Assembly: GCF_018687715.1 (NCBI RefSeq)
Contig: NC_056758.1
Span: forward strand, 39,961,467-40,025,466
Direction of reading: 5' to 3'
DNA length: 64,000 nt
Origin: Carya illinoinensis
Lineage: Eukaryota; Streptophyta; Magnoliopsida; Fagales; Juglandaceae
Under the pieces are notes generated by a model. That model saw only the letters and a program-made list of their open reading frames with translations. It did not search any database and was not told the origin of the DNA. Below, in pieces: positions 35,386-48,500 of the stretch. Each line of letters starts with the position of its first letter. The stretch's first letter is position 1. The position numbers and the translations under genes are program-made.

Positions 35386-36829
35386 ATATTAGAAACACAC
35401 CAGAACATTGCTAGGCCAGCTTTTTTTTTTTTTGCCATCGCTTCCCTCTTTCACAGCCTGTCAAGCTTGAATTATTAACGTCAAGGTTATGATTTTTTTA
35501 GTGAGAAGGTTGCTTTATGTTCTCTCAAAGTAAAGTGAGAGACTGCAGGTTTTGGCCTGGCAAGAGATTTGCTGGTAATAGAGGTGTCAACGAGCCTTTT
35601 TCCGACTTCACCACTGCTTCAGTACTGCTGAGATTATTCCGTCCATGCTTCGAAAAATGAATCATGGGTTCTCATTAGGGAATTAGCTAGTTATTCTTTT
35701 GGTTCCAGTTTATCAAGAAAACCAACTTATGGGTGAAAGCAGTGGCATGAGGGAGGAAGATGCTCAATGAGATTCTCAGGAGAGAATCACTATCTGGCCA
35801 TTTTATGTCAAAGGTAACTCGAATTATAGAATATAGATGTTTTCTTACGAGTATTTTAAGTTGGTTGAAGACTTTTCATGCAAGTTCTTTTTTGTTTTCC
35901 TTAGTAATGTGCTTATGGGTGCTCTGTGATAATTGCATTTTATAATAAAATCAATGCTCCTTCCATCTTAATTTGCTCTTAATGGAGCTTGGGGACTATT
36001 TTTTATGGTGTTTGTAGCCGTATGCATAGAGATATGCAGCAAGTTTGAAAATGAAAAGGATCTTTCTATTAAATAATTAACAGTTCAAATTGATGATTCT
36101 CAAACAGTATATTAGCTATAACAACTGAACCCCTTTGCTGATCTTTCTGTCTCATATTCTCTTTCACTGTTTAGTAATTAAATTATTTTCCTTGCTTTTG
36201 AGTCCTTCAAATTCGTGAGCATCATCAAATATATATTTTTGGCTGTGGTGTGAATCACAGCCAAAAGGCCTTTGGAAGAAACAGGAGGAAGTGGACACTT
36301 TCTTAGAGCAATTTTCCTAGCTTGGATGAAGATGACTGTTGTTATGGTCAGTGATGGTGGCACCAAGAGAGAGTGAGAGATCAGGAAGAGAGACCCACAT
36401 GCCATTTACGGTCTCGCTATTGCACACATCCCATCTTCTTTTCCATCCTTCATCCTTCTCTGCCTACTGTTGGAATATGCTCTCGGAGCTCTCCCAAAGC
36501 AGATTTCACCAATCCCGTTTCTTGCAATCGTATCTGATTGTGACAAGGTTGGAGGTAACATAATCAGATCTTAATTTCCATAAGTTCTTGATGCATGAAT
36601 TTCGCATCGGACCCGGGGCTTGGAGTCAACCAAACTCTGGCTCCTCCCCTCCCACCCCACCGAAACTCAAAACATTTACGGATATATTTTCTTGTTCGCT
36701 TCTCTTTTTCTGATGTCTCATCATCTCCAGAAAATTGTTACTAAAATTTGTTAATTATTATTGCTAACATTATTATCAAAGCCAAAATAAACTCCGGCTG
36801 GTGTCTCAAAATGTATTATTATTTCAGGC
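34136..36829. other. Intergenic DNA and 5' region of the At5g57340-like gene
   Basis: No coding region I can support. A 132-codon ORF at 34123-34521 is Thr/Gln-rich and looks incidental. A (CT)n tract occurs at 35349-35382 after ATACAT repeats. The start codon of the next gene lies two bases after a splice acceptor (TTTCAG at 36822-36827), so a 5' UTR exon should lie upstream, perhaps within 36240-36600. Confidence 0.45.
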
Positions 36830-38169
36830 ATGGGGACTAAAGTTGAATACACCATCAATCTCTTAGCAGCCTCACCAAACAGCAGCAGCTTTACTGTGCG
36901 TTGTGTGGATTACTGGGATAGTTTGCGGAATAGTCGACTGATCAAGGGGAACTGCTCCCAGACCGGACTGGACAACTTTGAGGATTCCATGGACAAGAAG
37001 CTTGAAAAGCAGCCCAGCATAGAACCCATCAAAAGGACAATGCAGATGCACGAAGATGTCTTTAAACACCAGGTACCAAAAATTTTTAGTTACCAACTTC
37101 CCTCTTTTTCAAAGAAAGAGAAAACGGCATTGATTTTGTTCTGCAAATTTTACAATGATCAACATAATCTGACACAACAGAAATACGCAAAATTACTAAA
37201 ATCATTGAGTATACTGACATCATAATCAACTTTTTTAGTCCTTTATCTCTGGTTTATTAATAGCAATATTAAACATAACTCTAGTTTCCTGCCGTAACGA
37301 CCAGAGCCAACGTTGTCCATCATTCTAAGAGCCCCACCAACCAATCCTTCTTGACTTATTCATATCATTCTCTCTTAATTAACTATTTATAAACACTATT
37401 GACTTGTCTCCTTAAATGTCCTCACCCTTTCAAGCATCGTACTAGTTTTTATTTATCAACTGAACACAGTAAATGCAGGACTTTGTTGTCGATGGAAGTT
37501 GGCAATGTAATAACAAAGTAAAAGTTGCAGGTAAGTGAACTTCATAGGCTCTATAGAGTGCAAAAGATGCTAATGGAAGAGCTGAAAAAGGAACCCAAGC
37601 AAGACAGACATCGGAGTTCCACGACTAACTCAGATATAAATCACTCTCACTTCATTAACCCCTGCCATCCAACGACACGAACCACTTGTGGATTGAACTT
37701 CAGTCTTCAGAGATTGAGAGATGATCCAAGCTCAAGGGAGCGGAGTGGCAGTTGCTCTGGAGAGACTGTGAGAATGCCAAGGGATTTTGATCTTGAAAGG
37801 CCTGCCGAGGAAGACATCTCAACAGGAATCAGTGCCGTTGATGAAGACCAAGCAGAGCCAAGCTCCCAGAGGCCCAACAGAATTGACAAGATGAGCATTG
37901 ATGGGTCTGATGAAGATTGCAAAGTGGAGCTGACATTAAGCATTGGTGGCATCTTGGGCACGAAGACTTCGAAATCCGACCTACCTGAAATAGGATTTAG
38001 GCAGCCATCCCATAAGAAAGTTAGGCACCTTGATTCATCTGCCTCTTTTAAATCTGATCGAGCAGAGGATTGCTGTGACCCCACCACCCCCATGAGCAGC
38101 TCAAGTGCAACATTCGATCAGGAAAGAGAGCGGCCACATTGGCTTTTCCAAGGTTTAAAGCTTAAATAG
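36830..38169 (+). CDS. Plant protein of unknown function with HEDVFKxQVxELHRLY motif (At5g57340-like)
   Basis: Two exons, 36830-37072 and 37531-38169, joined in phase at HQ|VSELHRLY; 293 residues. I do not know its biochemical function. Visible parts are an N-terminal MGTKVEYTINLL and a conserved MQMHEDVFKHQVSELHRLYRVQKMLMEEL. The latter resembles the N-terminal motif of the larger DUF863 proteins and is probably helical. A polar low-complexity middle follows. The C-terminal part has CKVELTLSIGG, an acidic SDRAEDCCD, TPMSSSSATFDQER and a final WLFQGLKLK. No signal peptide or membrane helix is visible. Gene order suggests the Arabidopsis counterpart At5g57340, whose database name (ras GEF, GlrR-like) should not be trusted as a function. 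The AG at 36826-36827 implies an intron in the 5' UTR. Confidence 0.85.
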
Positions 38170-40391
38170 GACATGTAATTGGAAGTTGTTTGTGTTTTCC
38201 TTCCAACTCTACATGGACCACTGGATTTACACAGTCCGCGCATTTAGATTCTTCAATTAGTTGTCACCTTACTCTAATAAAAGGCCTGATTGACACACCT
38301 AGTTGTGGGGTGTACATCGTTGTAAATAGGTCATTCCCAAGCTTGCCCCCTGGCCTGTCTTGTCTAATAGTTCAATGGGGGTGTCTGCATTGCGAGCACT
38401 TTGATGTCTTTACGCAGCAGTCTAAATTCGGAAACAAAGAACTATGTATTTTCATGAGCAGATGGGGAAGTGAATGCAATGAAAAAGATGGTATATATGA
38501 AAACCTTTCAGCCTCAAAGAGCACCAAAACAGTAGGGAGTTGTCAGACTGCAGTATTGTCTACCACGTAGATTTCAGATCAAGAAACATCAGGACTTTCC
38601 ATCGGAAAATGAACAAGAAGCAAAATTGAGACCAAGAAGATTTCAGATCAAAAGTCGCTCATCATGCTTGAGTTGGCCAAAAGAGTGTTACAAGTTCTGG
38701 TGGCTATTCTTCGAAGGGAAGGGATCCACTGGAACTGGGCTGAATGACCGATGCAGCATTCTGGACAAGAAAATGGCTTCGCATCTTGTTATGTAAAACG
38801 TCTCCACATGTAATATGGGGTAGAAACTGGGATTTCATCGATCAAGAAATTTGTTGCCAAAATATAAAAAATCACTATTATTCGCCCTATCCTTTTAGGA
38901 ATTTAGTTTACGATCTCTCAGGTGATCATGCGATTCCTTGTCTACCAGGATAAAATCAGTTCAATGCTTATTAGAATTGGGCCTCACTCTACCAGGATAA
39001 AATCAGTCTCCAAATTCCTTTGGAGCTCTTCTTACAATCAAATTCCATCTTCAGCAGATTTCCTAAGCATTATTTCCAGAAGGCTTCCGAAAATTCTTTC
39101 AAATGCTTCATCCTAGTCAACTTAACTCCATCCAACTACGTCAATTTGGACTTCTTTTGCGTTCGAAGTAAAGGAGTGTATATGCTTCCATCACGTATCC
39201 GGCATTAATTTGGCACTTGAGTAGCTCCTATTCATTAACTTAAGGCCCGCGAGATGTAGCTGTGAGTTTTTCTTGTATGTTTGTTTGTTTTTTTTTTTTT
39301 TTTTTGTTAATTACCTTTGCAAAATCATTGTAAATGCCAGTGTAAGATCTCATGTTGATGTCTGTAATTTTTTTTATTTTTTCTGAAAAAGTATGCTAAT
39401 GTCCGTATTTAAAAGCCTTGTAACAAGACACAGTACGACTTTTCTTTATAGCAGTTGATCTCATTTTAATTATGGGAAAGAAATTGATGTAAAATCACTA
39501 CTTATCCCAGTTTAAGTTTAACCTAATGGAAAGATATAAATTTTATTACTTATTTTATATTTTAAGCTGTAGATTTTATTATTTATTTTATAACTTAACA
39601 CTCACCCTCATGTGTGGACCAGACTCTTTTTCAATAAATGGCCCAATACGTAAAATATTTAATTAGATGGAGTAAAATATAGAGTCAGAATTCAAATCCA
39701 AGATCCCTGCTCTAATACTATGTAAAATCATCACTTATCTTAAAAGTTTAAGCTGATAAGAAAATATAGATTTTATTATTTATTTTATATCTTAACAATC
39801 GATGAAAACTCAATTATTGATGAAAACTTAATTATCACAAACTGCTAAAAGATCATAATTTGTATTCTCCAAAACATGGGATAATAAAATCGTGATACTT
39901 TTTTTATGATTTTATATTTTTGCATGAATGTTTAGATAAGTTTATAGATATATAATCATTTTTATTTATTTATATGTATTTTGTACCCTCTTAAGTATCA
40001 TGCGTTTTACGCATTGCGCCTCAAAATTATTAACAATGACGCATTACAACTTTCAACTATCGAAAAGTTGTAACACATTTTCTATTAATATCTGATTGTC
40101 AAGACTGTGTGATATCATTTATCTTGATAGTTAGATAGCGGAGCTTGAAATTACAAGTGAATGGAATTGTTCTTAGAAAATGATCACTTTCACGTACTTG
40201 TTTGTCCCTGGACTGAACTAGTCATTATTACATTCTGAACTCACAATCACAAGTTCGTAAGACTGAAATATCAGAGATGCTCTTACAGATAGTGATACCT
40301 TGGCAAATCACAAAGCTTGATCAAGAAACTAAAATCGTACGTAACTTGAAGAGAAAAGAAAGTTGATCGAGGGAAAAAGGGAAACTCCCTT
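38170..40391. other. 3' flank and intergenic DNA
   Basis: The first several hundred bases probably contain the 3' UTR of the preceding gene. A poly-T lies at about 39290-39305. A ~75-base sequence beginning GTAAAATCA occurs twice in direct orientation (about 39490-39570 and 39722-39800), with ATTTATTTTATA and a terminal TTAACA, suggesting degraded transposon or LTR-like DNA. No gene is recognised. Confidence 0.45.
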
Positions 40392-41735
40392 CTAGTTCAC
40401 CCTCGTGCAATCACGTCGAATCTCACCTTGATTTCCAGTCTTAACGCCTACTCTGCCTAGTTTTGTGATAGCACTTGCGAAGGCCTGTTTAAAAGCTTCA
40501 TTGTTTGATGCAAATAAGTTGACAGTGGGTCTGGACCTTGTATCTGTAAACAATACTTGATCAGAGTTGAAGAGACCTTTTCCTTGCTGAAGATTTCCGT
40601 AGTAGGCATTGTCGAATGTCTGAGGTGTGGTTGGGTCCATATTAATGGCGATTCTGGGGTCAACTTTTAATGGACACATCTGTCTTAGTTGTAAAGCATA
40701 GGCTAAATTTAGTGTCGGGTCAATCCGGTTTTGAGGGCTGAATCTGTATATTCGTTTGGAGAAACGGCTGCAATGAGAGAACCCAACTGTGTGCGCACCT
40801 AACAAAAACATAAAATTTCAGAAGTCGGGATTTATATAGCATATTCCAAGAGGTTTAAACAATATTGCGCTTGAAGACTTCAGGTACCTGATAATGCAAT
40901 AACATCTGTCTGGGTGAGACCGTGTGAACTAAACATGGCATTGAGCTGATCTAAATTGAAATCAGGATGAGGAAGATGGTTTTGAACGCCCCCAATAGTA
41001 GATATTCTCCCATCACGTCTCCCCAATTCGACTGTGTAAGATGGCCCACCTGCCTGCATGACATGTCATGCAAAGTACATAGGATTATTGAACATGTGAT
41101 GATGCTTTGATAATATGATATTAGGAGCTCAACTGTATATGTAAATTATTTATGAAATTGAAGAGAGAAGCCAGAGGTTTATATATATATATATATATGA
41201 GGAGCTCATATACCAATGCTACCACATCTCTAGTGGCCAGAGTTAGTATATCAGCACAGGAAACTTTGTTTGTGCACTGAGGATCATTATCAACGGCCGA
41301 CTTAGCTTTGATCACAGTGTCAAATCCGTCACCAGCAAGAGAAATGTCATCAGGGTGATCCTTCTCTGCTGCATTGTTTGTCGAGGAAAGTAACACTGAA
41401 GCATCACAACCCTATATATTTACCAGAAGAAGCCAATATCTCACTTATAATTGGTAACATCTTGTTAACCAAAACGTGCCTAATAACAACCAAAAGATTA
41501 TAATGAAGATTAGCCTGCAAACCCGGACAAAGCAGTCGTGGAAAAAGAGCCTAAGAGTGGCTGGAACAGTCACAAAGGTCTGCTGGAACTTCTTTGTGAC
41601 AGCTGATCGGACTAATGCTTCAACATTGGGGCATGTGTTTTTGTAGAAGTCACTTCTAAGTTGAGCTGAAGTAGTAGTTAGGAGGAGAGGAAGAAGCAAA
41701 GATGACAAAAGAATGAGGCCGCGAGTTTCCATCAC
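40392..41735 (-). CDS. Class III secretory peroxidase, PER16/PER45-like
   Basis: A haem peroxidase of the secretory pathway that uses H2O2 to oxidise phenolics in the cell wall or apoplast. Four exons, 41735-41523, 41411-41214, 41053-40888 and 40798-40392, give 327 residues, the family norm, with the classical three-intron layout. A signal peptide ([18 protein letters not shown]) precedes [18 protein letters not shown]. The distal catalytic motif is [21 protein letters not shown], with the key Arg and His present. The proximal haem-binding motif is [19 protein letters not shown] with its His. The C-terminus is [13 protein letters not shown]. Conserved cysteines for the usual disulfides are present. 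[19 protein letters not shown] and [20 protein letters not shown] point to the PER16/PER45 group. The neighbourhood agrees with Arabidopsis PER45 next to VLN4. Confidence 0.96.
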
Positions 41736-41780
41736 TTTTTGTTGCCGTCCTTTTGCCAGTATGTGTGGTTGAGGGTTGGT

Positions 41781-41790
41781 TACTTATACA
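41781..41790 (-). promoter_or_regulatory. TATA-like box of the peroxidase gene
   Basis: The minus strand reads TGTATAAGTA about 46-55 bases upstream of the peroxidase start codon. That spacing would place a short 5' UTR just before the ATG. Inferred from motif and position only. Confidence 0.45.
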
Positions 41791-44700
41791 GGAAATTTGA
41801 TGCCATAGAGGATTGAATTTGGGCCTTTTTTTCACCTGTTTGTTAACGTGAATAATAGTGGTGGTTGAGATAAAGAAATAAAGATCCTAGCCCCTAGGGG
41901 ACACTGTGGCCTTGGTGTTTGATATTTTTTTTGCCAATAAAGGCTGCTTTTCTAGCTAGGTGCCGGTTGTGGGACGTGCGTTCGTTATCTGGCCAAGGTT
42001 TTCGGTGATGAGCTCGGTAACAAGAATATATTGTATAATTTATTGCCATGCTGTAGGACAGAAAATAAGTTAAGCATAACATGGGCTGGGGTTAGTCAAA
42101 GTTCCTACAAATGATTGAAAGATTGGGATAAAAAAGAATAAAAAAAGAAATGCGTGGATTTCTGGATTAATAGGCGATATCTGGCGTAAGATAATGGAAA
42201 AGTTGAGCAGACAATAAAAGAAAGGGCCACACCTGATGATCTCCATTTTAAATGTTGGAGAATATGATTCTCAATAACCTTCCAATCTCACACTACATGT
42301 GCAACTCTACCAACCAAATTTGGTTCGACCGTTTTTAATTACCATCTTCTATGATGGCTTCGTTTTACAAGCTGAGCTTGTTCGATCAGAACCTTGTCTT
42401 CTAACCTTAATTTTGTATATATTCTTGTACATAGTACGTAGTTGTTTGGTGTTTCTATATATAAACAAGCCATGCATACACATGATGTCTTCCCAACATG
42501 CATATTGGGATCTAGAAATCTAGTGATAACAAGGCCAAACATTTTTTTTTTTTTTTTTTTTGGTTTTACAATCAAGGGTGAGAATGGAGGAAATAAGATA
42601 ATTGGACAAAACTGAGAAACCACGCATCTCAGTTACCGGCCAAGTCTGCCTAATTAATTTCCATTTAAAGTACCAACAGTTTTATGGTCTCTCATACTAG
42701 CTACCATTTTTAAGACAACTCCAATTATGAATTTGCTTGCCAAAGCTTATCAGAGGATGAGAAACCCTGTAGTGTAGACACATATAATTATTGTATTAAA
42801 ACAGCAAGTCCATCAACATAACGTGACAGTGCAAGGAAAGGTTTTATTTTGGCATTCTCTTATTGATGAAGTAATACATATCATGCCACCTAATATTCTC
42901 AAGGCTGTTGGCTTCATCTAAAACATCCAAGAAACATTTATAATAAGCCAACATGAATTGTCGTCCTTGAGGTTATCTAGTTTGTTCTATAATCATGCCC
43001 AATATTTGATAGATTCCCATCAACTTTGTCATCCCCAGTTTATGAGGTTTAAATTGGACAAATTATTTACTTTATAACATTATTTTTAAAATTATTCCAT
43101 TGTCGAGACATGGGTTAGGTCAGTAAGTTAATTGTGTAAGATCCGGAATCATGGGAGAACATGGATCAACTTGAAGATGATACAGTGAGGCTGATTAAGT
43201 ATTATTCTTGACATGACTTTTAAGAGTTTCCGGAAACCTAAGGTATCTCAAGAACGAACATACCAACTAGTGAGAAATATTAGTGCTTTGACTTGATAGT
43301 AGAAGCTCACATGGCTCTCCAGTGGCAATGGTTGTCAGGATAAACTACAAAATGTACGTTCATAAAATAAAACAAAATCACCAAACAGAAAAGGATGACA
43401 TGAATCCCATCTTGTCTGGAGTAGGTTTCCTGCAAAATAATAATAATAATAATAATCGAAGCTTAAAAAATCCAATACAAGCAAAAACGCCCCTAAATTG
43501 ACTGGAAGAACAAGACAGCCTCAGAGAGTCAGAGCGTCGAGAAGTAAAGCTTGAAAATGGGATGAAATAGAGATCGGATTTTGATTACCCCAAAAAAGGT
43601 GATTATCAATGGAACAACTAACTGCAGTCGTAGTTTGTCAAATATTAAATATACCATACTCTATTTTACCATAAGTCGTGGTACGCATTTCAGCTAAAGC
43701 ATAAAAATTAAAATCACTTCAAAAATATCCTGGCTCAACTCATTTTTAAGGTCACAAAAAAGTTAAATAATAGTTCACCAAATGTCCATGACTTTCTTCT
43801 CAGTAGTAAACTCTAATTGAGTACTTCTCATGTATACTCCATGTGTTCTTGAGCTTTGCCTATTATTATCAATAAAACTTCTTGATTACCGATCCAAAAA
43901 TAAATAAATAAATTGTTCACTAAAGTTTTCGAAATGACATAATCTAACTCGTCCTCTAATCCTGTATTGTTCATAATATGTTTCCTTAAAACATTAAACA
44001 TATTTCATAATATGTTTCCTTTTCTATCATGAATTCTCACAAAACTACCATTAGAGATAAGAAAAGACTCCACCGTCATAATCATTAAATTGCCAAAAAC
44101 TAAGCATGCATGCCTCATGTATTATTATACAACATGAGCGTATCATGCAGTTCTCAACACCGTTTTTATTATATAGGCATAAAATACAGTGATTCAAGGC
44201 GCTGTTCAATATTTCTGAATGCGTCATCAGAACATCACAAGGGACTGTTAAGCAAGAAATAACATAACCCAAAGGCTCCAATTAAAAGGGAACCTATTTT
44301 CAACCCAAGAAAGATACTCCTTTCAAATGGAAGGTACTTAGTTTCCCAACCGTATGTACTTTTTCCCACATCCATCCCTATCCCTCCCCAAACCAAACCT
44401 GAAAGAAAGCAGCAAATTATTTGACAAGCCATATCTACTGATAAATCCTGTCTTTCTTAAATTCTACAAGAGAAACAGAATGCTGGACAGAAGTTGCTGT
44501 CACGATCCAGCTACATGTTGCGACAAAATACCTGCAGAACAATGTCTCTGTCACCAAAACCCTCATGAATCAATACTGCGGATTCAAAAAAGAACCAATT
44601 TGTACGTGTGAGAGATTATGATTGTCCAAATAATTTAAACAAAAGCTTGTTACGGTTGCAAAGAAACATAAATTCCTAGAAGCATATCCACAGCAAAAAT

Positions 44701-45340
44701 TATCCAATTGGATATTGATGGAATCTATAGAAATCATAATAAAGGGTCAACATCCAAGCATTGAGGTTACACAAACATATAGATTGATGGAATTATGCCA
44801 CTCTGGACAATAAGCAAAAGAAAACGGTTGACGATATGATGAGCACCGAGGCCACAGAAAAACATGCCCATGGGTGGATGCCAAATGCAATTGTCTTCAT
44901 GTAGTATTGGATGGAGATGGGACCCAACAATCCTCAAGTGTCAAACAGTATCTGGGTTGCATGACATTATTTTCTTTCTAGCTTAATATTTACAGTAAAG
45001 CATCACCACCATTCCCCCAAGGTTAAATGGAAGTGTGATTAAAATATGGAACCAACTCCAAGGAATGGTGGCACAGTTCTTATGACAATAAAATGATGCA
45101 TATTAACCCATATTGCAGATTCAGGGGCTGGGACTTTGATGTCTGATGGGATTCATAGCAGGCATCTAAAGATTCTAAACATTAAAAAAAAAATTGAAAA
45201 AAAAAAACCTTCTTTTGATAACAAAGCAGATGTCAAAATCTACCTTGCCTTATCATTAGCACGCAAGAAGGAATTTATAAAGAGGAATTTAATTGCAAAA
45301 GAAAAAAGGGACCTCCCCACCTCAGCATATTTTTTATTAA
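41791..45340. other. Peroxidase promoter side and intergenic DNA
   Basis: No gene is recognised. It contains a poly-T at 42541-42561, an (AAT)n tract at 43437-43457, and a plus-strand LINE-tail-like sequence at about 43777-43915 (TGTATACTCCATGTGTTCTTG, cut here to its 20-base core TGTATACTCCATGTGTTCTT, then ATCAATAAAACTTCTTG and an A-rich end). A 65-codon minus-strand ORF at 44235-44432 has a plausible membrane helix but no support beyond that. Confidence 0.45.
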
Positions 45341-45355
45341 GGAGCTCATCATTAT

Positions 45356-45425
45356 TATTTTTTTTATTGATAAACAAAATTTTCTTGAGCATAAAATAGA
45401 CAAAGACCCAAAGTATATGGGACGG
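45356..45425 (-). mobile_element. 70-bp LINE-tail retroposon with 15-bp target duplication
   Basis: Flanked by GGAGCTCATCATTAT on both sides (45341-45355 and 45426-45440), a perfect 15-bp duplication. On the minus strand it reads CCGTCCCATATACTTTGGGT to TTGTTTATCAATAAAAAAAA, matching the LINE 3' tails elsewhere in the window. It lies 170-240 bases beyond the stop codon of the epimerase gene, so probably in its 3' UTR. Confidence 0.85.
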
Positions 45426-45594
45426 GGAGCTCATCATTATAATAATTACAGTTTATGCAAAGTGAACCAGGAAAATAGCCATAATAGTAAGCTTGATAGA
45501 AAGAGTGCCAGTAATTACATGCAACAAAATAGGTGCTTTGAATGGCCAAAAGTACCTGTACAGGATATGGTCCAGGCCTCACGGTGATGGATCT

Positions 45595-48500
45595 TCAGCT
45601 TCCCTGGAGAACTTTCCGAGGATCGAGTTGCCCACTACAGTAACTGGAAGGAACAGCAGAAAGCTCCTGCCTTCCTTTCCACTCCTCACCAGGTTTCAGT
45701 GTGATAGGTTTCTCGACGGCGGCAGCCTCCACACACAGCATATGCTTGTACTCATCATCTCCAAAATCAGCCATAGCCTTTGCCTTCTTATCCCAGGGAT
45801 TCCACACCACTGCATGAGGAAAAAAGGTACAAAGTACAAAATATAAGATATAATATGACAACAGTGAGAAAGTTGTTACAAATAACAATTCAAAAAGTTC
45901 AAAATTTTGAACTCTTAGGTTATATAAAAATATCAAGAAGTACTTCCCGTTCCAAAGGTTCTGAGTTTATCTTTGCCAAGAGATCATTTTCTGCTTTCAC
46001 TTATCTTAAATTATTAATATTCATGATATCTGCTTACATTCAAGTAAAGCCTAAAGACTGAAGGAATGCTCTTTCCACTGATCCAAGACATCTCTTCATT
46101 TAATTATCATGATAAGTGAAGAGGAATTTGTATCACATAGAAGAGAGACCAGGCTAAGTAGTTTATAAGAAGAAACTTGAGTTTCCATTAATAATTTGTA
46201 AACGATATATTGAACTCAGGCCCCATAGGATGAAATAATGTTATCAGCATAGCAGCAGAACATGGTAAAATTACCAGCATCTGGAAGTCCATCTTTGCGT
46301 AGTACAAATGTCCTCTTCTTTTCATGATCCAGAATAGCAATCTTCGTAGGAGTACTAAGATATATCTTGTCCACCTATTAACCAACACGACATTATAGAA
46401 GCATTAGAATCAAACAATCACAAGCAAAATGCATAAAAACTACTGAACTCACTTCTGATTCAAATGTTATCGCATCCCCTTGTTCGGTAAAACGCTCCCT
46501 ATTCTGCAAATTGTCAAGATAATCCAACGTCTCCAGTCCTTCTACCCGAACTTCACTGGACACAGTCAATTAAGCTATTATATACATTGTAAAACGGTAG
46601 ATTATAAATTCAGCTGTATGTTATCCAAAAATTGTTGTTTGTTTTGCAAACCAAAAAAATAAAACACTAAAACGCAATACATGTTGGTATTGCGATCAAA
46701 CCATATTCAGGAAGATTTTTACTTGTGAACACCCCAAGACCAAGCTTATAATATAGCAAGATCACCGTATACTGGGATTAAACAGAGAGCATAGGAAACA
46801 ACCTCCAATATGCTGTGAAATGATGCTAGTGGATTCACAAGGGCATCAATAATTATAACCTTGATTGATTGTAACTCTATATTCTAATTGTTAAGATAGT
46901 ATATAATACAACCTTTTTTAATAAGAGAATACAGTTCTGTAAGTGAAAAGGGTAAGTACTGATAAACAGAAAAAAGGTAAAAAGGGTAAGTGTATGAATG
47001 ATATAAACAATCTGATAGAATCATTATCACCAAACTGCTAACTGATAAAGTATAGAAGCATACCAAGGTTGTTAATCACCTGATATCGGAAACGGAGAAA
47101 TAGGTATGATATGCAAATGTGAATGTGAATGGCTTTCCATCAGTGCTGGTATTCCTGATGCGAGATGTCAATAGCAGATCTCCTCCAGGGCCCAGTGCTA
47201 CCCTCAGACGGAACTCAAAACTGAAATTAACGTATAGAGAAAGACAAGTAGTTTTAAAATGAAAAAAAAAAAATTATATTTAAAAAAAAAAAAAAAAGTG
47301 ATCAAGATTCCAATCTGAATCAATCGTCCATTTTCAGAAAAACAGCTTCTGAAAAAAATACCAATTTAGTGAAAAATGCTCTCAGTGCTTACCTGTGAGG
47401 CCAAATCTTCAGATCATCTTCAGAAGGCTTAAGGATTAAATCAACAAAAGTCTTACTGGAAGTAGTTGTAGGAAAAGGAGGTGGGTCAGTGTCAATTGCC
47501 CAAAGCCTGTTTCTTGCAAACCCATGCTGCTCAAGAGAACCGAGATTGCTAAACTGCATAAACAGAGCAAATCTCAATGACCATGATAAATGCCACTAAA
47601 TCAAGTAAGAAATAACTGTTAAGAACATACCTGAGGAAAGCATATTGGAATTCCTCCACGAATTGCCTTTGGAGGCTTAAAAACAGCCTGCACAAGACAT
47701 AACATATATTCATTTTCAGTGATTTACAAACCATATCACAAAATTTGTTTAGCTCCTTTCTCATTGTTACCATGAACAAACAGAAATAAAGTACATTAAT
47801 TTGTCAAGCATGTTACTAATGGTAATTTCCCATCATTTTACAAAGAAACAGGTGCAAGATATATACGACAAACCTAACAGGTTAGCTCAGCAGGATGATA
47901 TTGCAAGATTAAACTGTCTGATTATTGGCCTCCTTTGGTTACACAGATGAGATGAAATGAAATTGAGAAATCTGTGAATAGTAGTGAAATAATTTGTGAA
48001 TAGTAATGAAATGGTTTGAGTTAAGATTTTTATGGGGTTTTGGAAAATGAGAGAGAAGAAGTTGAATAAAAAAATTATAAAAAGAGGGTTAGAATATAAT
48101 TTTTAATATTATTTTTATTTTGGGATTTGAAAAAGTTGAATTTTTTTTGTGTTTTGTTTAGAAATTTGGGAAAGTTGTAATAATTAGGAAATGATTAAAT
48201 GAACAAATTGAAAAGTTGAAACTTTGGAATTGAAAAATATTTATTTTTGAATGGTGTTCGGATGTTGAGATGAGATGGGATGAGATGAGATGGTTTGAAA
48301 GGTTTGTGAAACCAAACCAGGCCTTAATCTAGTATTCCCGTTTTTTATTGTATCTCCAAGAGTAACATAATAAGGCACATACAATTTTCTATAAGTAAAA
48401 GAATACTTTATTACTTAAAATTGCAGAAAGGCATAGCCTAAGTCTTAAAAATGCACAGATCGAACAAGATTTAGAAACAAAAACCAAGAATGCAAGGCTC

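Noticed and set aside
44235..44432. 65-codon minus-strand ORF with a possible membrane helix
   Set aside because: No family recognised, no splice partners, and length is within chance for this AT-rich DNA.
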